A stretch of DNA of 64,000 bases, from the NCBI RefSeq assembly GCF_003363155.1, contig NZ_QRBE01000001.1, forward strand, positions 310,001 through 374,000. The letters run 5' to 3'. This DNA is from Dyella monticola. GTDB taxonomy: Bacteria; Pseudomonadota; Gammaproteobacteria; Xanthomonadales; Rhodanobacteraceae. Each line of letters starts with the position of its first letter. Positions within the stretch are counted from its first letter, which is position 1. The notes under the pieces were generated by a model. That model was not told the origin of the DNA. It did not search any database and saw only the letters and a list, made by a program, of their open reading frames with translations. Position numbers and translations under genes: made by a program. This document shows positions 18,331-27,732 of the stretch, piece after piece.

Positions 18331-19101
18331 ATGCGCACGAAACTGCTTGTTCCCACGCTTCTTTCCGTACTGCTGAGCGGCGCGTTGGCCAGTTCGGCCA
18401 TGGGTCAAGGCACCGGCCCGGTGGCCTTCGACGTCACAGAGAGCGCGCTGGCCTGGTCTGCGGCTTGCAATGGAGGGCCAGATTCGCCCCCTTTACTGGT
18501 CGATCCCTCCATCACGGATGTGAGCGGCAGCAATGGCAACCAGGGTTCGAACTTGAGCGCGAATGCGTGCGGTTTCCCGCTCTATGCTCTGTCCAGCGCG
18601 GACAGTACAACGAATGCATCGGATACCGTGGAGTTGGACGATGCCGGCGGCAGCAGTACGTGGGAGGGACTCTATCTGCTTGGCGGTATTTTGACTGCTG
18701 ACAGCAAGACCGAGACAGATGCTTGTGCGGCGTCCTCTGCGCAGACTGTTAATTGCTCAGATACCGCCACCTTCACCAATGTGAGCTTTGCAGGTCGTTA
18801 CATAACGGGTGACTTCACTTCGAAGCAAACGTTCTATGCGTCGGACTTTGCTGTAAGTCTTTCCGGTTATTGCGATGGGCTGGCCGATTTTACGGGAAGC
18901 CTCACAGTCGGCGACACATCGCTGCAGAACCATGGAAATTCCGAAGCGATAACCTTCAGTCCGCTCAGCGTGAGCGGCACATTGACGTGCATTGGCCTTC
19001 CTTTGAAGACGATGAATGTTCAATTGAAGGATTACGATGACTGGACATTCGACGTACCGGTAAAGGAGGTTTACAGGACGTTGAATGTTAGCCTCGAGTA
19101 G
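18331..19101 (+). CDS. Secreted hypothetical protein with six cysteines
   Basis: I do not recognise a family. The frame is open from 18178, but ATG at 18331 is chosen because ACAGGAG precedes it at ideal spacing and a clean signal peptide follows (about 26 residues, ending ASSAMGQG). The 256-residue product is Ser/Thr/Asp/Gly-rich and probably all-beta. Six cysteines in the mature part could make three disulfides in the periplasm or outside the cell. Base composition looks lower in GC than the neighbours, as do the flanking gaps, hinting at acquisition or fast evolution. It stands alone, with no adjacent processing or secretion gene. Confidence 0.75.
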   Translation: MRTKLLVPTLLSVLLSGALASSAMGQGTGPVAFDVTESALAWSAACNGGPDSPPLLVDPSITDVSGSNGNQGSNLSANACGFPLYALSSADSTTNASDTVELDDAGGSSTWEGLYLLGGILTADSKTETDACAASSAQTVNCSDTATFTNVSFAGRYITGDFTSKQTFYASDFAVSLSGYCDGLADFTGSLTVGDTSLQNHGNSEAITFSPLSVSGTLTCIGLPLKTMNVQLKDYDDWTFDVPVKEVYRTLNVSLE

Positions 19102-19272
19102 ATCGGAAGGCAGATAGTTTTCAATGGGGCCGACCAAGCGATGCGAGTGAAAGACACACAAGCGAACGCAATCGCGGACGCTTGATCTGTGGCTTCGTTT
19201 AGTTCCGCCGCATTTCAATAGGCAAGGCACTGCCCGGTATCGCGCAGCTCACCGCTGCGCGATACTGTGGTG

Positions 19273-21210
19273 ATGACCGACACCGACGACATCGGCGCAC
19301 TGCTCGGCGCCGACGGCCCCTTTGCCCGCGAATTGCCGAATTTCGCCCCGCGCCCCGCGCAGCAGGTGATGGCGCGCGCGGTGCAGCACGCAATGGCCGA
19401 ATGCGAAACGCTGATTGCCGAGGCCGGTACGGGCACCGGCAAAACCTACGCGTACCTGGTGCCGGCGATGTTGTCGGGCGAGCGGGTGATCGTTTCCACC
19501 GGCACCAAGGCGCTGCAGGATCAGCTTTTCTTCCGGGACATTCCCAAAGTCCGCTCAGTGCTTGGTGCCCGCCTGAAGACCGCCTTGCTGAAAGGGCGCG
19601 CCAATTATTTATGCCTGTATCGCCTGGACCAGACCGTGCGCGAAGGTTCCACACTGGAGCGCCATCAGGCGGCGCAGCTGGCGACGATTCGTGCCTGGTC
19701 CGCGCGCACGCGCCGCGGCGATCGCATGGAATTGGCGGAAATCCCAGAGGATTCGCCCTTGTGGGCGCGCGTGACATCCACGCCGGAAAACTGCCTGGGC
19801 GTGGAGTGTCCGTTCTATGACGACTGCCATGTGATCACCGCGCGCCGCGAGGCACAGGAGGCGGATCTGGTGGTGGTGAATCATCATCTGCTGTTCGCCG
19901 ACCTGGCGTTGAAGCAAGAAGGCTTCGGCGAAATTCTGCCTGGTGCGCAGGCGTTCATTCTCGACGAGGCGCATCAGATACCGGAGCTTGCCGGGCAGTT
20001 CTTTTCGCAAAGCCTCAGCGCGCGTCAGCTCACTGAATTGGCGCAGGATGCATTGGCCGAATGCAATGGCGTCACTGGCGCGATCGGCTTGATATTGGAA
20101 CCGGTCGAAGCGTTGCAGGACGCCGTGCGCAAGCTGCGGCTTGCACTCGACCCGCTACCCACGCGTGGCCCTTTCCATGAGTTGTTGAAGGGCAAAGATG
20201 TTCCCGAAACATTGCACCAGGTCGGTGAAGTGCTGGCTGCGCTCACCGATGCGCTCGCTTCGCAGGCCGAGCGTTCGCGCGGCCTGATGAATGTGCACGA
20301 GCGCGCAGAACATCTGAGCGAGCGGCTGGATCGCATCGCGGAAACATCCTCCGAGCGGGATGTACGCTGGTACGAATTGTTTCCCCGAGGGTTCGCCTTG
20401 CACGCCACGCCGCTCGATCTTGCCGCGCCATTGCGCGCGATGCGCGAACACACGCACGCGGCGTGGATTCATACCTCGGCGACGCTGTCGGTCGCCGGGC
20501 AGTTTGATCATTTTGCGCGTCAGCTCGGCTTGGAGGATCCCCAGACGTTGAGTCTGGAAAGTCCGTTCGATTACGCGCGCCAGGCGCTGTGTTACCTGCC
20601 CGAAGGGTTGCCCGATCCAGCGATGCGCGATTACACCGATCGCGTGATCGACGCGACCATGCCTGTGCTGGAAGCATCCAACGGTCGCGCATTTCTGCTG
20701 TTCACCTCGCACCGCGCGTTACGCCGTGCGGCGGAATTGTTGGTCGATCGCGTGCCGTGGCCCTTGTTCGTGCAGGGCAGTGCGCCGCGGCATCAGTTGC
20801 TGGAGGCATTTCGCGCCAGCGGCCATGGCGTGTTGCTGGGTGCGGCCAGTTTCTGGGAGGGCGTGGATGTAGCCGGCGAAGCCTTGTCGGTGGTGATGAT
20901 CGACAAGCTGCCGTTCGCCGCGCCGGACGATCCCGTATTGCAGGCGCGTTTGGAAGCGCTGGAGCAGGCGGGTATCAATCCGTTCATGGGATGGCAGGTG
21001 CCTTCGGCGGTGATTGCGCTCAAGCAGGGCGCGGGACGGTTGATTCGCGATGTGCACGACCGTGGCGTGCTGATGCTGTGCGATCCGCGCTTGACCACCA
21101 AAGGATATGGGAAGCTATTTCTCAAGAGTCTGGCGGCGATGCCGCGGACGCGTGAGGTTGAAGACGTGCGGCGGTTTTTTGAACTCGCCGTTACCGAGAG
21201 CAACGGCTGA
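19273..21210 (+). CDS. yoaA: ATP-dependent Fe-S DNA helicase, YoaA/DinG family
   Basis: This roughly 645-residue XPD-like superfamily 2 helicase has Walker A EAGTGTGKT at residues 50-58 and DEAH at 231-234. Four cysteines (114, 174, 179, 185) lie between motifs I and II and fit the 4Fe-4S cluster of XPD/DinG/YoaA. The C-terminal helicase lobe includes GAASFWEGVDV and QGAGRLIRD. In E. coli YoaA works with the clamp-loader subunit HolC in damage tolerance; the length matches YoaA rather than longer DinG. Three start codons are stacked (GTG 19267, GTG 19270, ATG 19273) without a clear ribosome site; I take the ATG. Confidence 0.9.
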   Translation: MTDTDDIGALLGADGPFARELPNFAPRPAQQVMARAVQHAMAECETLIAEAGTGTGKTYAYLVPAMLSGERVIVSTGTKALQDQLFFRDIPKVRSVLGARLKTALLKGRANYLCLYRLDQTVREGSTLERHQAAQLATIRAWSARTRRGDRMELAEIPEDSPLWARVTSTPENCLGVECPFYDDCHVITARREAQEADLVVVNHHLLFADLALKQEGFGEILPGAQAFILDEAHQIPELAGQFFSQSLSARQLTELAQDALAECNGVTGAIGLILEPVEALQDAVRKLRLALDPLPTRGPFHELLKGKDVPETLHQVGEVLAALTDALASQAERSRGLMNVHERAEHLSERLDRIAETSSERDVRWYELFPRGFALHATPLDLAAPLRAMREHTHAAWIHTSATLSVAGQFDHFARQLGLEDPQTLSLESPFDYARQALCYLPEGLPDPAMRDYTDRVIDATMPVLEASNGRAFLLFTSHRALRRAAELLVDRVPWPLFVQGSAPRHQLLEAFRASGHGVLLGAASFWEGVDVAGEALSVVMIDKLPFAAPDDPVLQARLEALEQAGINPFMGWQVPSAVIALKQGAGRLIRDVHDRGVLMLCDPRLTTKGYGKLFLKSLAAMPRTREVEDVRRFFELAVTESNG

Positions 21211-21249
21211 GTTGAAGCGGGTACGACGGCTCTCTTCCTAACGTGTAGT

Positions 21250-21352
21250 AGGGGAGGGCCGGGGTGGTGGTGAAGCAAGCCCGCGGGGAATTCTTCCGGC
21301 AAGTGCGTGTAACCCCACCCCAGCCTCCTCTGCGTGCAGGGGAGAGGGGCTG
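21250..21352. repeat. Imperfect inverted-repeat element between yoaA and the MFS gene
   Basis: A left arm GGGCCGGGGTGGTGG (about 21256) is partly complementary to AACCCCACCCCAGCC (about 21311), and a CCTCCTCT...GGGGAGAGGGG palindrome follows. This resembles REP/REPIN-type intergenic elements and is related to the copies at 6669 and 35591. It takes up much of the 290-base gap; no gene is visible in it. Confidence 0.5.
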
Positions 21353-21500
21353 TTTGCGGCAAGCCGGAGTGTCGAGGTGTCTCCACGCGCTCGGCGCTGC
21401 TGCTAGAGTCCTGCCGCTGCATACGTATTCAGGCGGACAAGAGCACAAGGCATACGCAGAATCGGCCATTCGTCTAGCCATCATGCGGGGAGCATGATTC

Positions 21501-22940
21501 ATGCACATACATACCAGTACCAACACGGGCGCAGCGCAGGGGGAAGAGGCGCGCACCACGGCTAGGGTTGTGCTGATCGCGGCGGCGGCAGCCATCGGCG
21601 GCTTTTTGTTCGGCTTCGATACGGCGGTCATCAACGGTGCGGTTGATGCGGTGCGGCATGGTTTTGGCCTCAGCGCGGGGCGCATCGGCATTGCGGTGTC
21701 CTGCGCGTTGCTCGGTTCGGCACTGGGTGCGTGGTATGCGGGGCCGTTGGCCGATCGCCTGGGGCGTGTGCGCACCATGCAGGTGGCGGCGTTGTTTCTG
21801 CTGCTGAGCGCGTTGGGTTCGGGCTTGGTACATGGTGTGTGGCAGCTGATGTTCTGGCGTGTGATCGGTGGCATCGGCGTGGGCGTGGCATCGGTGATTG
21901 CGCCGGCCTATATCGCCGAGGTGTCGCCGGCAAACGTGCGCGGGCGGTTGGGCTCGATGCAGCAGTTGGCCATCGTGCTGGGTATTTTCGTGGCGCTGCT
22001 CAGCGATGCGTGGCTGGCGAGTACGGCGGGCGGTGCAGCGCATACGCTATGGTTCGGACTGGAGGCGTGGCGCTGGATGTTCCTGGTCGCTGCGCTGCCT
22101 GCGGTCATTTACGGCGTCCTGGTGACGGGGGTGCCGGAGTCGCCGCGCTATCTGGTGGCGCGTGGGCGTCCGGCCGAAGCGCGCGTGGTGCTGGCCAAGG
22201 TGCTGGATCTGCACAGCGATCAGGCGCTGGACGCAAAGATCAACGACATCCAGCACAGCTTGAAGGTGGAATACCGGCCCACCTTGAAAGATCTGCGTGG
22301 TCCGTGCGCTGGCCTGCTGCCCATTGTGTGGGTGGGCATTCTGCTTTCGGTGTTCCAGCAGTTCGTCGGTATCAACGTGATTTTTTATTACTCATCGACG
22401 TTGTGGCATTCGGTGGGTTTCAGTGAGGCGGATTCGTTTTCGATCACGGTATTCACCTCGATCGTCAATGTGCTGGTAACGCTGGTTGCGATTGCCCTGG
22501 TCGACAGGATCGGCCGCAAACCGTTGCTGCTGATTGGTTCGGCCGGCATGACCGTCACCTTGGCCTTGATGGCGTGGTGTTTTTCGCAAGCCGCCGGCAG
22601 CGGTGCTGCACTCACCTTGCCGGCGCCGTGGGGCATGGTTGCGCTGGTTGCCGCCAACCTCTACGTCGTGTGCTTCGGCTTGAGTTGGGGTCCGATGGTG
22701 TGGGTATTGCTGGGTGAAATGTTTCCCAACAGCATTCGTGCCATTGCATTGGCGGTGGCGGCGGCCGCGCAGTGGGTGGCCAACTTTGCCATCACCAGTA
22801 CGTTTCCGTGGCTCGCACAGGTAGGCCTCAGCTTCGCCTATGGCTTGTACGCGCTGTTTGCGTTCGTGTCGCTGCTGTTCGTGATGCGCGCCGTGCGCGA
22901 AACGCGCGGCATGGAGCTGGAAGAGATGAGCGCGTCTTGA
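21501..22940 (+). CDS. Sugar-porter family MFS transporter
   Basis: This 479-residue inner-membrane permease has twelve predicted helices and the sugar-porter signatures: GGFLFGFDTAVINGA in helix 1, the DRLGR loop motif, PESPRYL before the central loop, QQFVGINVIFYYS in helix 7 and DRIGRKPLL in the second half. Proton-linked uptake of a hexose or pentose is likely, but the exact sugar cannot be told. Sugar-metabolism genes are not adjacent. It converges on hemE. Confidence 0.88.
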   Translation: MHIHTSTNTGAAQGEEARTTARVVLIAAAAAIGGFLFGFDTAVINGAVDAVRHGFGLSAGRIGIAVSCALLGSALGAWYAGPLADRLGRVRTMQVAALFLLLSALGSGLVHGVWQLMFWRVIGGIGVGVASVIAPAYIAEVSPANVRGRLGSMQQLAIVLGIFVALLSDAWLASTAGGAAHTLWFGLEAWRWMFLVAALPAVIYGVLVTGVPESPRYLVARGRPAEARVVLAKVLDLHSDQALDAKINDIQHSLKVEYRPTLKDLRGPCAGLLPIVWVGILLSVFQQFVGINVIFYYSSTLWHSVGFSEADSFSITVFTSIVNVLVTLVAIALVDRIGRKPLLLIGSAGMTVTLALMAWCFSQAAGSGAALTLPAPWGMVALVAANLYVVCFGLSWGPMVWVLLGEMFPNSIRAIALAVAAAAQWVANFAITSTFPWLAQVGLSFAYGLYALFAFVSLLFVMRAVRETRGMELEEMSAS

Positions 22941-22951
22941 GTTTTGCCCTG

Positions 22952-22969
22952 CCCCTGCAAGCGGGGGCG
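22952..22969. terminator. GC-rich hairpin between the convergent MFS and hemE genes
   Basis: GCCCCTGC-AA-GCGGGGGC folds into a stem with one wobble pair, in a 35-base gap between convergent genes. There is no T tract on either side, so it is only a candidate bidirectional stop signal. Confidence 0.3.
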
Positions 22970-22975
22970 GGTACC

Positions 22976-24046
22976 CTACGCGGCGCGAAGCACGCGGCTG
23001 TAGGCGTGCACCTCGTCAATCAGCACTTTCACATGCTCGGGATCAACCTCCGGCGTGATGCCATGGCCGAGATTGAAGACGTGCCCTGGATGATTGCCGT
23101 AGCTGTCGAGCACGCGACGCACTTCACGACGGATCACCTCAGGGCTGGCGCGTAGCACGGCCGGATCGAGGTTGCCTTGCAGGGCAACCTTGCCTTTTAC
23201 CGCGTTGCGCGCATCGGCAAGATCGATCGTCCAATCCACGCCAAGCGCGGCGCAGCCGGTCTGGGCCATCTCGTAAAGATGCGCACTTGCGCCTTTGGAG
23301 AAGAGGATCAGTGGTATATCGCGCGCGCGCATATCCGATTTCAGCGCCGTGACCACGTGCGCGAGATAACGCAGCGAGAATTCGCGAAATGCCGACGGTG
23401 CGAGCAAACCGCCCCAGGTGTCGAAGATCATCAGCGCTTGGGCACCCGCAGCGGCTTGTGCGCTGAGATAGGCGGCCACCGAGCGGGCGAGCGTTTCGAG
23501 CAACGTGTGCGCAAGTGCCGGATCGCTCCAGCACATCGCTTTGGCGGTGGCGAAATCGCGCGAGCCTTGGCCCTCCACCATGTAGCAGGCGAGCGTCCAC
23601 GGGCTGCCGGAAAAGCCGATCAGGGGCACGCGACCGGCGAGTTCGCGGCGGACCACGCGCATGGCATCCATGACGTAACGCAATTCGCTTTCCATGTCCG
23701 GCACGCCCAGTCGTTCCACGTCGGCGCGCGTGCGCACGGGATGCGCGAATTGCGGGCCTTCGCCCTGGGCGAAGGAAAGACCCAGGCCCATCGCATCGGG
23801 AATAGTGAGGATGTCGGAGAACAGGATGGCTGCATCCAGTTCGTAGCGTTCCAGCGGCTGCAGCGTGACTTCGCAGGCCAGTTCGGGATTCTGCGCCAGC
23901 GCCATGAAGCTGCCGGCTTTCGCGCGCGTAGCGCGATATTCAGGCAGGTAGCGGCCCGCCTGGCGCATCACCCACACGGGCGTGGTGTCGACGGGTTCGC
24001 GGCGAAGGGCGCGCAGCAGGCGATCGTTCTTGAGGGGAGCTGACAT
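22976..24046 (-). CDS. hemE: Uroporphyrinogen decarboxylase
   Basis: This 356-residue cytoplasmic enzyme removes four carboxyl groups from uroporphyrinogen III to give coproporphyrinogen III in haem synthesis. The N-terminal signature [16 protein letters not shown] is complete, as are [15 protein letters not shown] and the C-terminal [15 protein letters not shown] block. It starts 2 bases after the stop of the small WGR-like gene and forms the distal end of the aroK-aroB-wgr-hemE minus-strand series. Confidence 0.96.
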   Translation of the reverse strand: MSAPLKNDRLLRALRREPVDTTPVWVMRQAGRYLPEYRATRAKAGSFMALAQNPELACEVTLQPLERYELDAAILFSDILTIPDAMGLGLSFAQGEGPQFAHPVRTRADVERLGVPDMESELRYVMDAMRVVRRELAGRVPLIGFSGSPWTLACYMVEGQGSRDFATAKAMCWSDPALAHTLLETLARSVAAYLSAQAAAGAQALMIFDTWGGLLAPSAFREFSLRYLAHVVTALKSDMRARDIPLILFSKGASAHLYEMAQTGCAALGVDWTIDLADARNAVKGKVALQGNLDPAVLRASPEVIRREVRRVLDSYGNHPGHVFNLGHGITPEVDPEHVKVLIDEVHAYSRVLRAA

Positions 24047-24048
24047 GT

Positions 24049-24312
24049 TTATCGGCGTCCGTAGGGGCCATCGACCCCTTGGGCGAAGACCACGCGATAG
24101 CCGCGCTTGAGCTGGGCGTCACGCACTTTTTCGAAGGCGGCGATGGCTTCGTCGCGTTCCAGGTATTGATCGCGCTTGAGCGTGGCGCGGCCGCCTTGGG
24201 TACCGGTTTCGCGGTATAGCGTCCAACCGCCGAGCAGGTCCTGCTCCAGCACGATCTGGACATAGCGCGGCGGTTCGGCCGAGGCAGGCATGGTTTGCAG
24301 ATAGAGGCGCAT
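24049..24312 (-). CDS. Small WGR-domain protein
   Basis: The 87-residue product is essentially one WGR-like domain: [19 protein letters not shown], then [28 protein letters not shown] and a final GYRVVF strand. WGR domains are named after a Trp-Gly-Arg motif and are usually fused to PARPs, ligases or regulators, where they contact DNA ends or nucleic acid; here the motif is degenerate (Q-G-G-R) and there is no partner domain. The longer open frame to 24456 runs into repeat DNA, so I start at ATG 24312. It is 2 bases from hemE and likely cotranscribed with it. Function is unknown. Confidence 0.75.
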   Translation of the reverse strand: MRLYLQTMPASAEPPRYVQIVLEQDLLGGWTLYRETGTQGGRATLKRDQYLERDEAIAAFEKVRDAQLKRGYRVVFAQGVDGPYGRR

Positions 24313-24408
24313 GGCGTCCCGGGTAGGTGCGGCTATCACGCCGCAGACAGGGCATTTTAGAGGGATGGAGGCTGGCGGGCGAGAGCAGGTGCCGTGGCTT
24401 GCTGTCTC

Positions 24409-24482
24409 GCCGCCCCGACGAACGCCGGAGCCCCGTGTCGTTGGCGTGAAAGTCACTGGACCCGGGCGTTCGCCGGGACGGC
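24409..24482. repeat. Inverted-repeat element with CGAACGCC arms
   Basis: A left arm CCGCCCCGACGAACGCC and a right arm GGGCGTTCGCCGGGACGGC are near-perfect reverse complements flanking about 35 bases. It lies between aroB and the WGR gene and resembles the dispersed palindromic elements at 30860 and 54870. Confidence 0.5.
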
Positions 24483-24495
24483 AAAATAAGAGGGC

Positions 24496-25599
24496 TCAGC
24501 GGGCGGCAGTCGCTTCACGCAATACGGCCAGCACATCGGCCTCATTCACGCCCGAGACGATTTCCGCATGGCCGATACCGCGCCACAGGATCAACCGCAG
24601 CGTACCGGCGATGGTTTTCTTATCCAGCCGCATCAGCGCGAGCAAGTGTTCAGGCTCGAAGCCGGATGGCACGGTGATGGGCAAGCCGATCGCTTTCAGC
24701 AGTTTTTCCAGGCGCTGCGTATCGGCGTGCGCACTCATGCCCAGCCGCTCGGAAAGCCGTGCCGCCAACAGCATGCCCACCGACACGCCTTCGCCGTGCA
24801 GCAGCGCGGTGTAGTGGCCGGCGGTTTCCAGCGCGTGGCCGAAGGTGTGGCCGAGGTTGAGCAGGGCGCGCTCGCCTTGCTCGGTTTCATCGCGCGAAAC
24901 GACACCCGCCTTGTAGCGCACCTTGGTGGCGATGGCCTGCACCAGCGCCGTTTCGTCACGTGCGACCAATGCATCGGCGTGCTGTTCCAGCCATGCAAAA
25001 AAGCCGGCGTCGCCAATCGCCGCGCCCTTGATCACCTCGGCCATGCCGCAGCGGTATTCGCGCGCCGGCAGGCTGTCGAGCGTGCCGATATCGGCCACCA
25101 CCGCACGCGGCTGATGAAAGGCGCCGACTAGGTTCTTGCCGGCCGGAAGGTTCACGCCGGTCTTGCCGCCGACGGAAGAATCCACCATCGACAGCAGCGT
25201 GGTCGGCATCTGGATGAAGTCGATGCCGCGCATCCAGCACGCGGCGGTATAGCCGGCCAGATCGCCCACCACGCCACCGCCGAGGGCGATGACGCAGGCG
25301 TCGCGCGTGGCACCCAGGGTGGCCAGTGCATCCAGCGCCAAGCCGACATTGGCAAAGCTCTTGTGCGCTTCGCCGTCGTCGAGCAGGAACGAGGACCAGT
25401 GCAGGCCATCGAGCCCTTGTGCGACGCGTTCCAGATAGAGCGGCGCAACGGTGCGATTGCTGATCACCATGGCATGTTTGCCGCGAAGCATGGCGCGCCA
25501 GCGTGCGTGATCGTCGAGCAGGCCGCGGCCGATCCAGACCGGATAGCTGCGCGCGCCGAGGGGGACGTCGATGGTTTGTCGGGGAAGCGTGGTGTTCAT
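24496..25599 (-). CDS. aroB: 3-dehydroquinate synthase
   Basis: This 367-residue NAD- and metal-dependent enzyme converts DAHP to 3-dehydroquinate, the second step of the shikimate pathway. GGGVVGDLAGYTAA and PTTLLSMVDSSVGGKTGVN are the family's nucleotide and substrate blocks; the metal-ligand region with HxxxFGH (LNLGHTFGHALE) is present. I start at ATG 25599 rather than the upstream in-frame codon because it gives the normal length and makes an ATGA overlap with the aroK stop, a coupling seen widely in proteobacteria. Confidence 0.96.
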   Translation of the reverse strand: MNTTLPRQTIDVPLGARSYPVWIGRGLLDDHARWRAMLRGKHAMVISNRTVAPLYLERVAQGLDGLHWSSFLLDDGEAHKSFANVGLALDALATLGATRDACVIALGGGVVGDLAGYTAACWMRGIDFIQMPTTLLSMVDSSVGGKTGVNLPAGKNLVGAFHQPRAVVADIGTLDSLPAREYRCGMAEVIKGAAIGDAGFFAWLEQHADALVARDETALVQAIATKVRYKAGVVSRDETEQGERALLNLGHTFGHALETAGHYTALLHGEGVSVGMLLAARLSERLGMSAHADTQRLEKLLKAIGLPITVPSGFEPEHLLALMRLDKKTIAGTLRLILWRGIGHAEIVSGVNEADVLAVLREATAAR

Positions 25600-26138
25600 G
25601 CAGCTTGTCGGTTCCAGTGCCGATCGATCATGGCGATACAACGCTCGCTCGCGGCCGCAACGCCTTCGTTTTCGTGTCCCGAGGGAATGATCAGATCGGC
25701 GATTTCTTCATAGAGCGCGGTGCGCGCGGCGGCCATCGACTCGAGTTTTTTATTGCGGTCGGCATCGGCCAGCAGCGGGCGCGAGGTGTCATGCGCAAGG
25801 CGGTGCAGTTGCAGCGGCACCGTGGCCTGCAGCCACACCACGTAGCCGCGTTCGGTCATATGGCGGCGATTGACCGGGTCGAGCACCGCGCCGGCGCCGC
25901 AGGCCAGCAGTACGCCGCGCCGGCCGCTACACTCTTCCAGTAGAGCGCTTTCGCGTCGCCGGAAGCCGGCCTCGCCTTCGATGTCGAAGATGGTGCTGAC
26001 CAGTACGCCGGTCGTGCGTTCGATTTCCTGGTCGAGATCCAGAAAGAGCAGGTTATAGCGCACGGCGAGCTGCCGGCCGATCGAGGTCTTGCCGGCACCC
26101 GTCGGGCCGATCAGGAACAGGTTGCAGGAAGGGTTCAT
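25596..26138 (-). CDS. aroK: Shikimate kinase
   Basis: This 180-residue P-loop kinase phosphorylates shikimate. Walker A GPTGAGKTSIGR lies near residue 10, the shikimate-binding DLDQEIE and FRRRE motifs follow, and GGG-like ACGAGAVL is in the core. ATG 26138 gives the expected length; the upstream extension to 26186 adds residues not found in the family. Its stop overlaps the aroB start. The divergent epimerase gene begins 35 bases upstream, so the promoter is compact. Confidence 0.94.
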   Translation of the reverse strand: MNPSCNLFLIGPTGAGKTSIGRQLAVRYNLLFLDLDQEIERTTGVLVSTIFDIEGEAGFRRRESALLEECSGRRGVLLACGAGAVLDPVNRRHMTERGYVVWLQATVPLQLHRLAHDTSRPLLADADRNKKLESMAAARTALYEEIADLIIPSGHENEGVAAASERCIAMIDRHWNRQAA

Positions 26139-26172
26139 GCGTGGATAGTAACAAGCATTGCTGGATGTATGG

Positions 26173-27009
26173 ATGTCTGAACGCATTTTGATCGCCGGTT
26201 GCGGCGACGTAGGTGAGCGTGTGGCGCGCCTGTTGCTGGCGCGCGGTTATGAGGTGTACGCGATGCGCCGGCATCCGCCTGAAGGCACGGATGCAATCCG
26301 CTGGCTGCAGGCGGATCTGACGCGCCCGGAAACGTTGGCTGCATTGCCTGGCGGCATCGCTCGTGTCGCGTTTCTGCCGACGCCGGATGCGCGGGCGCCT
26401 GAGGCTTATCGCGCCGTGTTTGTGGATGGCTTACGCAATCTGCTCGACGTGCTGGATGAAACGGCGCTGCGACGCCTGGTATTCGCATCCTCCAGCGCCG
26501 TCTATGGTGAGCACGGTGATGCATGGGTGGATGAAACCACTCCGCCCGCGCCGCTGAATTTCAATGGACAGGTGATGTGGGAAGCGGAGCAGTGGCTGGC
26601 AGGTAAACCGTTCCAGGCGGTGGCGTTGCGTCTTGCCGGATTGTATGGGCCGCGTCATCTGCAGCTCATCGACCGGCTGCGCGCAGGGCAGGTTCGTGCG
26701 CCGAGAACACAACAGCATTGGGCCAATCGTATCCACGTCGATGACGCGGCGGCGGCGATTGCGCATCTGCTCGCTTTGTCCAATCCGCACAGCGTATACG
26801 TGGGTGTGGACGACACTCCGCTGCCGCTGAATGTTCTCTACGACGATCTGGCAAGGATGGTCGGCGCACCGCCTGTGGCCGATGGACCTGCTCCGGCGAA
26901 TGTCGGTAGCAAGCGCCTTAGCAACGCGCGACTTCGCGCCAGCGGCTTTCAGGTTCATTGGTCTGACGCCCGCGACGGTTATGCGCACTTACTGGGTGCC
27001 GCGCGCTGA
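26173..27009 (+). CDS. NAD-dependent epimerase/SDR-family protein
   Basis: This roughly 278-residue extended SDR has a dinucleotide-binding turn AGCGDVGERVARLL near the N-terminus, VFASSSAVYGEHGDAW in the centre, LRLAGLYGPRH, and NRIHVDDAAAAIAHLL in the C-terminal part. It resembles the YeeZ-type sugar-nucleotide-epimerase-like group; the YxxxK pair is not clear, so enzymatic activity is uncertain. ATG 26173 is preferred over TTG 26158. It is divergent from aroK and ends 18 bases before the convergent regulator gene. Confidence 0.8.
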   Translation: MSERILIAGCGDVGERVARLLLARGYEVYAMRRHPPEGTDAIRWLQADLTRPETLAALPGGIARVAFLPTPDARAPEAYRAVFVDGLRNLLDVLDETALRRLVFASSSAVYGEHGDAWVDETTPPAPLNFNGQVMWEAEQWLAGKPFQAVALRLAGLYGPRHLQLIDRLRAGQVRAPRTQQHWANRIHVDDAAAAIAHLLALSNPHSVYVGVDDTPLPLNVLYDDLARMVGAPPVADGPAPANVGSKRLSNARLRASGFQVHWSDARDGYAHLLGAAR

Positions 27010-27027
27010 GCACGTGGCGCGCGAGCC

Positions 27028-27732
27028 CTAGCTGGTGTGTGCCTCGGCATTCTGCGAGGTGAGATGTTCCTTGATGCCGTATTTGATGAGATCGACATCG
27101 CGCGTGATACCCAGTTTTCGCATCGCGCTCATTTTCTGGGTGCTGACCGTCTGCTTGCTGCGGCCAAGGCGCGCGGCGATCTCGCTGATGGTCAGGCCCG
27201 ATACGAAGAAGCGCACCACTTCCAGCTCCCGTGGGGATAAACGTCGAGTGCGTGAAGCGCCGCAACCCTGGATGTCGTGCTGGTACATGACCGCTTCAAT
27301 GCCCGGCGAAAGATAACGCTTGCCGGCAAGTGCGGCGTAAAGCGCGGTGGAGAGGTATTCCAGCGGATCGGACTTGCTCAGAATGCCATTGATGTGTTGC
27401 GCCAGCAGCGAACGAATCACATCGGCATTGCCCATCATCGTCAGTACGATCAGGCCTACGTCGGGAAAGCGCTCATTGAGGTACGTAAAGAGCGTGACGC
27501 CGTCGCCGTGGCTGCCGCCAGGCATGGCATAGTCGGAAATCAGCACGTCGACGGGGTGCTTGGTGAGCAATTCCACCAGTTGCGTGGAACTGCTGGCGCT
27601 CCCCACGATCTGGATATCCGGCTGCGTGCCAAGTTCATGCACGATGCCGGCCAATAGCAGCGGATGGTCGTCCGCGATCGCTACCCGGATGGTGCGCTCG
27701 TTGAGTGAAGCGTTTTCGTTGGTGGTATTCAT
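27028..27732 (-). CDS. RcsB-like response regulator (receiver plus LuxR-type HTH)
   Basis: This 234-residue transcription factor has a receiver with acidic pair D21-D22, phosphoacceptor D67 in LISDYAMPGG and the sequence GDGVTLFTYL that is characteristic of RcsB-type receivers. A LuxR/FixJ helix-turn-helix (about 165-225, LSPRELEVVRFFVSGLTISE) binds DNA. No histidine kinase or phosphotransfer protein is adjacent, so it is an orphan here. Its upstream region contains spaced CCTAAAAA repeats (27955-27982) that resemble the right half of an Rcs-type box. Confidence 0.88.
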   Translation of the reverse strand: MNTTNENASLNERTIRVAIADDHPLLLAGIVHELGTQPDIQIVGSASSSTQLVELLTKHPVDVLISDYAMPGGSHGDGVTLFTYLNERFPDVGLIVLTMMGNADVIRSLLAQHINGILSKSDPLEYLSTALYAALAGKRYLSPGIEAVMYQHDIQGCGASRTRRLSPRELEVVRFFVSGLTISEIAARLGRSKQTVSTQKMSAMRKLGITRDVDLIKYGIKEHLTSQNAEAHTS

